DNA of 64,000 bases, taken from assembly GCF_003590095.1 (NCBI RefSeq), contig NC_039491.1, positions 3,906,001 through 3,970,000 of the forward strand. The letters run 5' to 3'. Under the pieces are notes generated by a model. The model worked only from the letters and a program-made list of their open reading frames with translations. It was not told the origin of the DNA and searched no databases. The position numbers and the translations under genes are program-made. Of the stretch, positions 35,627 to 46,781 are shown one piece after another; positions within the stretch are counted from its first letter, which is position 1, and each line of letters begins with the position of its first letter. This DNA comes from Trichoplusia ni (taxonomy: Eukaryota > Arthropoda > Insecta > Lepidoptera > Noctuidae).

Positions 35627-38600
35627 ATGTCTGCACGAAATTATTTATCGGCACGAGAGAAAAACATAAGTAAACTAATCGATTGTTTGCCAAATATTAA
35701 TCAACAGAAGTTTGGTTACCGTTCTGGACAAGAACTGCCGCCTTTGTCAGCGAACACTAGTAATTTCGTGAATCGAAATTTGAATTACTCTTTTGAAGTC
35801 CAGCCGTATATGGTGAATAGTTTGGAGAGAGCCGGAACACCGTTTTCTGACTTTTTCTCGGAGAGTGAGACAGGTAAACTTGTAGAGATCCTATCAATAA
35901 CAATGCTTCATGCGAAGCCTAAAACTATGCATGGTTGCCTCATCAATTTACTAAAGTAAATCTTAAAAATGTTCTTATATATCTATTCCAGGAACACCAG
36001 ATTTCCATAGCGAGGAGAGTGATAGTAGTTCCGGCTCAGCTTTGCGTAGGAGTACAGCAGAAGCAACTAAAACCCTAGCGGCAGAGTGGGAACGGATTGA
36101 GAGGACTCTTTACAATGAAGATGGAGAGAAAACCACTAGGCCACAGATTATTGATGAATGCAAACAATGGAGGCAGCTGCATCCTCAGCTCAGGTAAGAA
36201 TAATTTAGTTTATTATTGGTGTACCCTGTGACTTACTTTCATAGTTATCATCCTTATTGAATCAATCCTAATAATCCAATAATTTAGCATTGATTCAGTT
36301 AAACTGCTTGATGAAGGTTATTCACAGAAATGTTCAAACCTCTTTTCAAATAATTTGTTGATGTCTTTGTCCCATCAGTAAGTTTCTCAGTCAGTGTAGC
36401 AGCGGATCTGCTAGACAAACTTTTCTTGAGGATAGAACAAGTATTCCTTGTTGTTTTCTATCAGTCCATTACAATAGAATTACATTTTGAAAATGCATAA
36501 CTGTATCCATTAGTATTTTTCAAAGGCCTTTTGATTTGGATTTCATTTTTTTAGAATAAAGCTTGAACAACTTCTTCTACTGGTATTTTTAGGGTGCTAT
36601 TTCATGTGACTGGGTTAAAAGCTCAATTATAATTGACTTAATTAACACTTGTATGAAATGTGGGTCATGGTAACAGGCTAAAAATTGTTTTATTCAACAT
36701 CATATTTTATGTAAAAATCTCAATAATAATATATTGAACTAGGATGGTGAAGAAAGAACAAATTTATTGTGTCTATGAATTTCAGCATAATCTTGAATTT
36801 AAAATAGTGAAAAGTTTTCTAAATTTAAATAAAAGAATTAAGTGTAAATTACTGGCATTAAATAAATGTTTTATGTATGGAAATTTTTAAGACATACTGG
36901 ATATGACGAAAGTAAAGACTTGTAATATGTTGGTATTGTGTTGTAGTAAAATTACAGTTCTTTAAAGGGCTATGTTTTATAAAACAAAATAAATGATTGA
37001 TGATTTTTAACTAATAATTTATAAGGATGTTGCTTTGGATTATATGGAAAGAAAAAGATGTGATAATCCTTGTGAGAAAAAAGATGTGAATAGCCATTTA
37101 AATTATAGTGTGAGAGACAGAATAGGAGTTTGAGAGACACCACCTGATAAGGCAGATGAGCAGGCAGATGGCATAGCTTAGTAGGCTTACTACAAATTGA
37201 GATCGATTTAGACACAAGTGCTAAACAGTGGCACGAGTTTTAACTATGCTCGTACGACAGCTAACAACGCTGATGACACTAGATCGCTACGCGATGTTGG
37301 TTTGGTTTGATACCATTTTGGAATCGAATCGAATTTAAAGTGAAAGCAAAAACAGAACCATAAACTTTCAATCAAGCAAAACCGACCGGCCGTCTGGCTG
37401 AAATGGCGGGTGACGATTCGCACAAGTTGTAAATTAATGCTAGAATAAATTTAAATATTGCATTGAATCAATCAATTCAGCCTATCGAAGGCCTCAACAT
37501 AGGCCTCCCCCGAGTAGAGCCATAGCACCCTGTCCTCCGCCATCCGCGTCCAGTGCTAGCTAGCTTCCTTTTTTATGTAATCGGTTCATCGGCCTGGGAA
37601 TAGAACTATGCTGAAAAAAACTAACTAAGTATAAAAAACTTGAACGTCTTGTAGTAAGCAAAGTGCTAAAGAACTACTTACATATTTTTACAAAACGTAC
37701 AATATGCTTTCACAATGAAAAATATGTGAAAGTTAATCGACCTAATTATTCAACTCACTTATTTTAGTTATACCTGAGAAAACTTACTAGGTCTCTGTAA
37801 AAATAAATATTTAGCATACAACAAACTATTACCTACTTATTATTTTTAAACTGGGGTAATGTGGCCAAGGCCGCAATTGTGATCCTTTATCAGCCGTGCT
37901 TTGTATTTTACGAAATGTAGGCAATAGCCCAAAATGCAAACAATCTAATTATGAATCGTAATGTTAGTTGAATTGTTCGGTTAATACATTTAGGGAACAC
38001 AGTATTAAGTTTTCTCGTCGGGCTAGCGCACGTGTCTTAGTGTCCGATATAATTTTGCAAGAAGAAGGAGAAGGACAAAGCTATAGCAGCCATCTACAAA
38101 ATAAAATCAATAGAAAAACATGTCGTAAGGTCATTTGTCATGGTTAGTGTCTATTAATTTTGGATATGAGTAATACTTTTAATCGATGGATATTGATTTT
38201 CAGAATCGTCGGTAAAGCGATACAATTACCTGATAAACGATTATCGTACAGACAAATTGAACATGATGAGGTCATTGCGATGCATTACAGCGACTACGAA
38301 GAGTTTAGCGAGAGCGAGGAGCGGCTGTCACAGAGTAGCACTGACGTCACACCGCAGAACTCGCCCAGAGTTTCCATCGCTGAAGACTTATGTGAACAGA
38401 AATTATCGAGAGAAAAGGTCTCCTTCTACCCGCTGTATAATGACGACACAGATCTACCCGACTCGTTCTGCTCTCTCCTCCAAATTACGCCGATACAAAT
38501 TCATAGTCCGTCATACCGGAAACGACAGAACCCATCGATTTTGCGATCGGAAATAGCATCGTCCAGGTGGATGCGGAACCCCAGACCAGACTCGTCTATA

Positions 38601-38960
38601 AATTGTGATAGAAACAGTGCTAAGTCTTTTGTTTCCTTAGACACTAGAAATTATGGGAATACGGCTTTGAGTGCATCAGAACGTAACGCGCTAATGAATA
38701 ATAGAGTTGTTACTGCCCGCCACAGAGATTTGGCTAGATTAGAACCTATATGCACACCAGAGATACCTCAAAATGATGTTTCGAGAACAGTGAATGGTAT
38801 TTCGCCTCATTACAACATTAGGAAAGTTTCTTTGCCGCCACTCTTATTAGAGGAAGAGAAGAAAAAAGTTACTATTGGTTCAGCTAAGAAGCACTACGTT
38901 AAAACTAGGAGAGCCGTTTCGAAGACTTTATTTCAGTTGGATAGAGGGAAACATAATTGA
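35627..38960 (+). CDS. FAM149/DUF3719-like protein, 3 coding exons
   Basis: Coding exons 35627-35873, 35992-36193 and 38204-38960 join in phase (1206 nt) to give 401 aa. The central part reads LAAEWERIERTLYNEDGEKT, then IIDECKQWRQLHPQLRIVG. This fits my memory of the DUF3719 domain of FAM149 proteins: a tryptophan-led helix, then a charged helix ending in H-x-x-L-R and V-G. Human FAM149B1 has been linked to primary cilia, so a ciliary role is possible here but inferred. The flanks are Ser- and acid-rich and look disordered; the C-terminus is basic with RKVSLPPLLLEEEKKK. I see no signal peptide or membrane helix. A donor GTAAGA and a TTTTCAG acceptor bound the 2-kb last intron. The start is the first ATG in frame; a uORF precedes it. 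Confidence 0.65.
36194..38203 (+). other. last intron of the FAM149-like gene
   Basis: A 2-kb non-coding intron containing a recognisable dispersed repeat at about 37478-37560 and otherwise AT-rich sequence. Confidence 0.55.
37478..37560 (+). repeat. lepidopteran dispersed repeat fragment
   Basis: The strings CAGCCTATCGAAGG, CATAGGCCTCCCCCGAGT, GCCATAGCACCC and TCCTCCGCCATCCGCGTCCA make up a motif that I recognise as very common in moth and butterfly introns. About 80 bp remain. Confidence 0.6.
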
Positions 38961-39234
38961 CAGGTATGTGGTATGTCGATAAAGAAATGTGATCTCTATT
39001 CTTACTAGAATCCTCAAAACAAGGTTATGATTATTGGTGTTATGTTGATAGCAATGTAAAGCACCATGGCGGCTTTAGAATTCTGTGATTCAACTAAAGA
39101 GAAACCTGGATTAAGACAGCGTGTACTTATGATGTTCCCAAATTCTTTGGGGTCGGATGGGACGATCCAAATTCTGAAAACTAAAATACGTGTTTGTGAT
39201 GTTTATCGACTGTGCTTTGTAATGATTACTTATT

Positions 39235-39240
39235 AATAAA
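39235..39240 (+). terminator. polyadenylation signal of the FAM149-like gene
   Basis: AATAAA in TATTAATAAAGTCC, 275 nt downstream of the stop at 38960; the first good signal after the coding region. Confidence 0.5.
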
Positions 39241-40104
39241 GTCCAGTCAACATTGACGTGTAGACACTTGTCAACTATTGATCTTTTCACACCAAAACTT
39301 TACCCTTACTTTTGACCTTGCCTTGTCGAAGTTAGTATATTAGTAGTATTTTTGATACTTAAAATCATGTTTGTTTGTCATAACTTTTGAAATTGTTTAA
39401 TTAGAATTTTTGATCACCACCTTCATGATTTAAATTATCACATACGTAGCTTTACAGATTATTACAAAAGTATTTTGAAGAGATGACAGTAGTGCTAAAA
39501 ATGGAGATAATTTGTTTTTGTAAAATTTTTATGGAGTAGTATACGGAAAACCATTTAATGTAATTAGAGTATTTTCTATCTGATGTAGAATCTATCCTTT
39601 GAAAAACTATTAACACTTTTGGTAGTTACTTGGATTGGCAATAAAACATGTTCTGTACACAGAGTGTGTTTTTTCCTATCTTTAATATTAAATTATATGG
39701 CACTAATTGTAAAGCCACGTGTAGATAAAGCTATTGTAAATAATATAGTAGAATATTTTTGTAAAATAATCTCATTCATGACAGGTAACAAACTCGTTCT
39801 TAGATTGAGGCAATATTGAAACACTTTTCTAAGCACTAGAAAATGCGAACCAACTTTATCTTAGTATTAAAAAAAGGCTTTAGAGGAGTTCTTTAGTAGA
39901 AACATATCAGTACGAACTATGTATGAAGTACTTGCTTTAATCTGTTTTTAATTCAAGTCAGAAATTTGACCAGTGCTGATGTCAAACGGCAAAATAATGA
40001 AACTGTATTTAACTAGTGATTGTTTCGAGTACGTTTTTTTAAACCTTTTTTTTGCTTTCATAGTTAACACTTTAAGCAGCAGTAGTATTTATGATGCAAT
40101 GGGT

Positions 40105-40147
40105 AACATGAAAGGGCAAAAAGTGCTCCTTTTTGCCCTTTCATGTT
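40105..40147 (+). repeat. perfect 19-bp inverted repeat (hairpin)
   Basis: The left arm AACATGAAAGGGCAAAAAG (40105-40123) and the right arm at 40129-40147 are exact reverse complements around the 5-nt loop TGCTC. RNA from either strand would form a strong stem. The arms are shorter than in a typical pre-microRNA and I do not recognise a mature microRNA. Confidence 0.9.
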
Positions 40148-43100
40148 CACACTTGAAATGTCAAATCACTGACTCGAATGAAAATGGAGTGAACAATTTA
40201 GTATGCTTTTTGGTTGTACTAAAGAACTCTTCTCAAAACTAACATAATTAAAAACCATCCATTACGATTCATTGCGGTCTAGTCTTTATACTTTTAGGTA
40301 TACCAAATGAATTTGTGATTAAATGTTGTGTTTTGTAGCACGATTTTTCGAATGTAAATAGGTACATGTTTAGTTGTTTGTTTCAGTTGAGATTTGAATG
40401 CTATGACACTATGAATATATTTTGTATTAAAAGTATGCGTGTCTATTTTTGATTTCCTTTTCCTGAGGGTTCCATGTCTGGGGGTTTTTCTGTCTGCTTA
40501 AACATAAATATATGCTTTACTTGATTGTACTGCACAAATAATATAAGGGTTTCTTCATTTAGTTGTTACAGTTTTTCGTGTCTCTTCCATCGGCATTTTC
40601 AAGGACAAATTTTAATTGGATCATTATTCACAAATGATACTTACCTTTCGAAAACGCTCATTCATGGTGATTCAATAAAACATGTTGTCAAATACAAATA
40701 CAGAATTTATTTTGATATTTACATTATTTGCATTTTATTAACAATCAACATCAACAATATTAAATAATTTGTTTTCGTGGTGTGATACATTTCAAACAGT
40801 CTGATAATATTACATAACCCGTGGTGGACGCCATTTTGTTTAGGTAGGTGCTCAAAATGACGGCCTTGTTCATGGGAGATGTAACATCATATGTCATATG
40901 GTGGTTTTGTAAATGGATAACTAGAAGCAGTGAAACATGGGGTTATTACGCTGAGAGTTTGAGCAACTGCGGAGAAAGCTGTGAGCTTGAATTATGGGTT
41001 GCCAGTCAGAATATTAACCAATCGTTAACTTCATATAATATTATAAAGTTTAGGTAATTATTAGGCAATTTCAAGGAAGAACGTTAGGTTTGAATTTAGA
41101 ATTATTTTTATCAAATTTAGTTTGATAGAGTCGTTACAAAAATGCATCATAATGTGGCAACCCGTTGTTTAGAGATGTCTTTTGCGCCATTCTTTCAAAC
41201 GGTAGATTGATTAACCTTGGCACCGTGTACTTTGCACGCCATAGTTGGTATTCTATTGAACTATGTTATTTCTGTAATGTCCATGAGCGTGTCATTTTGA
41301 CTGATTGTTTAATATAAAAGCAAGATGCTTTAACTACAGAAATTTGAATGTATAAATACGCATTTAGCATAAATAAGAAAAATCTACTATTTAGTACCAT
41401 ACCTTGCATACGTACTATGTCATGCATGAATACACAGTGCCAAAATAATACAGCCCCAATTATCAGAAACCAAAAACATATTTTGGTGCTAATTTAAACC
41501 TTATGCCTTATGACATAGGTTTGAATCAAAACCAACCTGATATTAGGACAAAAAAAACTTGTCAGAATCTTGACTCGTTGCGATAGAGCATTTGGTTAAG
41601 TTGCTATTTTAATATCTCTTCATTTACACAATATAAATTTAAATTGTTACAATATTTTATCTCACAGCCATCATTAATATATTGATACTACTTTAATAAG
41701 AGAGGACTAGTGTAACAACACGTTAGATGGCGTCAGCTTACAAAAAGGGTCTAGCGAACATTCGTTATAGAGCGTTAAGATTTATATATACGTATATATA
41801 ATACATGAAAAATTCACCTTGTCCGTTCTAAAAACGATAACAACCTCAAGCTATTAGCAATAGTCAACAATGTTGTTAATTCTAAGATTTTAATGCACAC
41901 AGAACATGGATTACTAATTATGCTTAGTAGGCATTTTAGTTAGTGTTTTTTGTATAATTATCGATCTAGTGATTTCGTAGATTTTAAGATAAGTCGTTGA
42001 ATCGTAGAGAGAAACATCAGGTTGCGGAAATATCTAAATTACCGTCGTCTTCTCAAGTCTTGTCCGCTGAAGTGTAATGTCTATAACATAGGCAACAGCA
42101 CTAGCCATACAAACAAAGATTATAGGTGGATAAATATTGCTATAGGGTTACAAACTGTATAAATGACTTAGTACAACAACTAAGCGGCTTAAATTTGAAT
42201 TTAACGGTTACAACGATAAACACGAATAATATTTTTACGCGTTTAAAATTAAGTCCTAATTGTAGAATATATTCTTATTACTCTTCAGTGGACATGACCA
42301 TATTCTTTGACATTAATATAATAAATTTTGCGTTACGTGCCATTTGTCGAGATATAATTTATTCTAATCCGAAGAGCTAAGACGATTAGATCACCACCAC
42401 TATACTTGCGCACTCAAAATAGTTCGTATAAATTTGGTTTAAATACAAATTGCATTATATCTATTAAAATTGCATTAAACAAACTAACCGTGACACTTTG
42501 TTACAATTATATATGACAGGTGTAAATTAAAGTAACATAACATCAAGCTTACCATTTAATTTTTTCATAAGTTACATCCACTATCATTCGTAAATTAAAC
42601 CAGCTTCGTCATACAATTTTGTACTTTAATTTACACCCGCTTAATATCAAATAATCGATTTTAGAATATAACGAAATGGTATGGCAACCGCGCGCCCGCA
42701 GACGCGTTACTCTTATAAGATAATACGGCCACTTAGGTATCACCTAGCAACAAGTTACATCGTGTGACATGCATACGGTACATACACATTGCATATTAAA
42801 CAATAATGGTAACAATAGACGTCAAGCAAACACACGCAGAAGGACTCAGCTATATTCTCTCTCGTTAAGGCGATTATACAATTTTAAACACTATTTTTTT
42901 TAAATTGCACACTGACCCACCTCTATAAACTTTTAATTGCGATAAATATATTGTAATGCTGTATAAAAATATTAAAGGAAAAATCGTCATTTAATATTAA
43001 TACTTATTTAACATTCATATTTTAATCCCAAATCAATAGCGTGTATTTTACATTTTTACAATGAGACGTCCGAACTCTATACCTAACTAGCATACAGTGA

Positions 43101-43954
43101 CATCGAAGCCTAATTCACAACAAACTACACACGATAGTATTTGAATATAAACTTTTTTAATGTAACCGTAGCCTTCTATTTTAATGCAAAGGAGACGTAT
43201 ATTGAAAAATTCTTATGTAACATACAAAATTACATTTGACTATTTACAACATTCTAGCTAAAAATTTTAAAAATTGAGTGTCGAATGCAGCTCGCGGCGG
43301 TACACTAAATATTAGGTACCTAGTTTGGCTAGGGCTCCATGCATAGGTCACTACTTACCGATGTACCAAGCTCAAATTACAACTAAACCACTATACTCGG
43401 CTGTGGGAGGTGGTCAGTTAGTCGCCAACTCGCCCCTTTCGTTGGCTGACTCTTTGGCGGAGCCAACTCGGCCGAATAAGCCATTTTGATCAATTAATTA
43501 AATAATTTGGACAGACCGATTAGTTTTAATTACATAAATAATATTCTATCGTGCACAACCATCTCATAACTTTACAATTTTCTTTACGCCCGGTGGTATT
43601 TATGTGTAACTAACTTATGTAGGTAAGACATTTATTCTTTGTGAGCCCTTTGCATTTAGATATTCACTCTCCTTAGCACAGGTACGAGTGTGCCGCTTAG
43701 TACATTTGTACTAAGCACTTATATTAATACACATTATCTTTTATAACATTTATGTCCCAGCAATATTCATTTACACAGGGCCTAATTTTTTGTACTTTTA
43801 CGTTCGGATATTTTTGCTCTATGGATAACGTAGGTAGTGACATTACAAAAATATGGCAGTATGTTTGCATTCAATTCCTTTACGAACTAGGGTAACTGTG
43901 CTATTTCCGTTTTTGGACCGAAATGACCACAGGTTGACTTTAACACACATATTC

Positions 43955-44037
43955 GAATATTCTCAAACCGCATACTTTGGATTATTCACGAAGTCACTCT
44001 TCGAATATTCCGGACTGGACCAGAAATTCGAATATTC
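43955..44037. promoter_or_regulatory. cluster of three GAATATTC motifs
   Basis: GAATATTC occurs at 43955-43962, 44003-44010 and 44030-44037, each within TTCGAATATTC. The motif is a perfect GAAnnTTC dyad, the two-unit core of a heat-shock element, although it is also just an AT-rich palindrome. Function is unproven. Confidence 0.25.
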
Positions 44038-46781
44038 GTGAAAAATGTTACATTAACCTATGTAGTACTTTTAATTAAGGCCGGTTTTGCCTATTCTATT
44101 CGAATGAAATGACTTCTATGTGATCGTGATAAAGATATCTATGTACAGGATGTTTGATAAAAAAATTAATACTTTCAAATATTACTCACTATCAGTAAAA
44201 TTGAGGTATTTATTAATTATTAGGTATTAATATAAATAATGTTGGTGCTGTTGCGTGCGTGTGACGCGTAGCGGACTTCGTGGGGTATTCGTAATATATT
44301 CATCAAACATCTTGTATTTTAGTAGTAATTATTGCGTTTACGTTTTATTACTATTCGACGTACTGTAATGGTTCTAGTTGGTGAGGCATGTTAACTAATA
44401 CCTAATAAATTCTAAAAAAGGACCTCTAACCAACTGCACTTCCGAATGCTTGTTTGAACTGTTTGTGAGCGCGTGGTGCGGTGCAGCCGATTAAAGTATC
44501 TTATCTAATACATTCAACATAGTAAACTATGAGAGTCCACAATCGTCAAAGCACCCGGAGTTAACACTAAATACATCGCAGGCTTCAGAAGCCCTATCTA
44601 TTTTAACAACGATTCGAAAATAATATCACACATTTACAGCAAAATTACACTTCGCACTCGGTGTCCCTCGCAACCAAAAAAACCATCTTCGAATTTGAAC
44701 TAATCTCGCAATGGCATCTTTTCATGTTCAGTTCATTAGTATTTCTTGTGCAGCGCCATGTACACGTCCACTTTGACAATCCCCCCGCCAACGATCGGGA
44801 AAAATAATAAAAGAAAAGAAAAATAAAATAGCATAAATTTATTAAAATAATAATTATAAAACAAAACGTGTGGTACTATAAGGTGAGGCTGAATGTTGCT
44901 ATGTTTTTTAAGCTGAACGTTTTTATGCAGAAACAGGTGTTACGCGTCAAAAATGTTACATTGTAATCTCTTGTATATTTCCAAAGGATATTTCTCATTT
45001 CTGCATAAAAATGCTCAACTGTAAGATCTAAGTTAAGTAGTAAAAATAGAAGAATAAAAAATATGAGCAATGGAAGTGTATGCAGACTACTACCATACGT
45101 GCAGAGTATATATGGCAGAGTGTCTTAAAACTAAATCATGAATTCAATGTGAATCCATTGAAGAAGAATTAAACATCTAAAAACTTAAAAATAATGACTA
45201 AAACAAGTAACGATGGTCATATGATGTGCTTAACAATCAGTCGATGAATATAACATTAAATTCTTATAATATGTCTATATATCAGCGTTAAATGTAGCGC
45301 CTTAAATACGTGAAACGTGAGAAAAAAAACTACTCAATAAGGAATGGATATTCTAAGAAAAGCGATAGCCTACACCTAAGACCATTTTACACTGTCATGC
45401 AATTAAAAGTTTAAAAGGTTCCTTTCATTGAGCATTGCTTACAAATTATTGTAGACCTTAGAAAACAGAACTAGTTGGAGATAAGATTTCTCATTACTCA
45501 AAGATTTTAATTTTAGTATATAGACAGCTTAGAAGAAGAAACTGTCAAACATAGGAAACGCGAAGGTTTAACAGACAGTGGTACAACAGTGGTCCTTTTA
45601 TTCTGTTTTCAAGAACCAATGAGAATATTTTTATCGCATCCATATTGTTCTAAAAATAATTTTGACTTACGTGGTGATCTGGTCAATTGCCAAGAACGAC
45701 TGTTGTAGAAAGAAAAGAAAGAGGTGTGTCAGGACTCTGCTGTTGTTGTGTATGCATGTGTGTATGTTTTCCCAACACCATTATAATAGAAGCCTAATAC
45801 TAAAACAACCATCACCGATACATATCAATTGAAACCATTTCAATGTTGATATCATCAATGTACCTATATATAATGTGTAAAAATGTAACGTGATTTAAAT
45901 ATACCGTTGTAGTCAATACTGTCGAGGTAGTTGTCAAGTATCAAGCTGATGAACGTATCACATTTAGAGCAAGACTGCTCTAAATGAGGTAGGTTTAAAA
46001 ATATGCAAACTATATGAACAACTACCTCAGAGAAAGCTTCGACAACCAACGGTTCCTATACTTTTTTAAATATTTATACGGCTGATGTGATGTGCCTTTA
46101 CATTAAAAACTTTGACGCTCTATGTCTTAAAATACAATCTTTTTTTTGGCCAACAACGCACTGATCTTTCTAATCGTAATACCCTAAACATCGAAAGCCT
46201 TCTTAAATTTAGGAAAGCGTTTTTTAAATTGTATTTTATAAAAAATGTATTATATTCATCTCTTGTTTGGTTCCTATGGACTGCCTGTTCGTCTGAATAA
46301 ATAAAATAATAAAAATTGTTTAAACTGAACTGCTTTCTTCACATAATAATTATTGATTAAGTCGCTACAGGAGTTCACGCATTTTGAATTAATTTCAAAT
46401 GTCTGTAATTAAGTCTGCTGTCAATTGTCTTAAAACAAAAAATAAACTATTGCTATTCAAGAGTGCGAGTAATATTGAGTAGTGTAGATTGCTGTGCAGG
46501 AAGTGTTCAACTTAGAATACTAACTTATACAATTACCAAAAACCAAAATAAAACAGGGCAGTGGAGGTAGCAGCACTCCCGTATGACGGCTAAATAGGTC
46601 AGGACAAAAACTAGTACTTTCGTGGACGTTCACCCAAGAGGTGGGGTTAAGAGTGCGGGAGTGATGCTTAGGACAGAGTAGTCGGGTCGTGTAGGGCAGG
46701 ATTGTCGGAGTGTTGTGTCGGCGGGCCTACTGCCTAGATGTAGGAGTAGGGCCCGTCCGTGAGGGCGCTGCACAGCAATAG

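Larger units (their letters stand above)
38961..46781. other. convergent interval: 3' ends of the FAM149-like gene and slo, no gene seen
   Basis: The two flanking genes converge here. AATAAA at 39235-39240 probably ends the plus-strand transcript. The right part should hold the slo 3' UTR on the minus strand, of unknown length. A perfect hairpin (40105-40147), a 20-bp AT palindrome (41782-41801) and a GAATATTC cluster (43955-44037) are listed or discussed separately. Open frames here are short and unrecognised. Confidence 0.5.

Noticed and set aside
36970..37215. 81-residue minus-strand open frame in the FAM149-like intron
   Set aside because: No family resemblance; composition rich in His, Ser and Tyr as expected from AT-rich intronic sequence.
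41782..41801. 20-bp perfect palindrome TTATATATACGTATATATAA
   Set aside because: It is a short alternating TA run; such palindromes are expected in AT-rich DNA.
43430..43490. Patch coding GLFGRVGSAKESANERGELA on the minus strand
   Set aside because: It looked like a possible extra slo C-terminus, but no acceptor in the right phase was found and the slo stop at 46782 is well supported.
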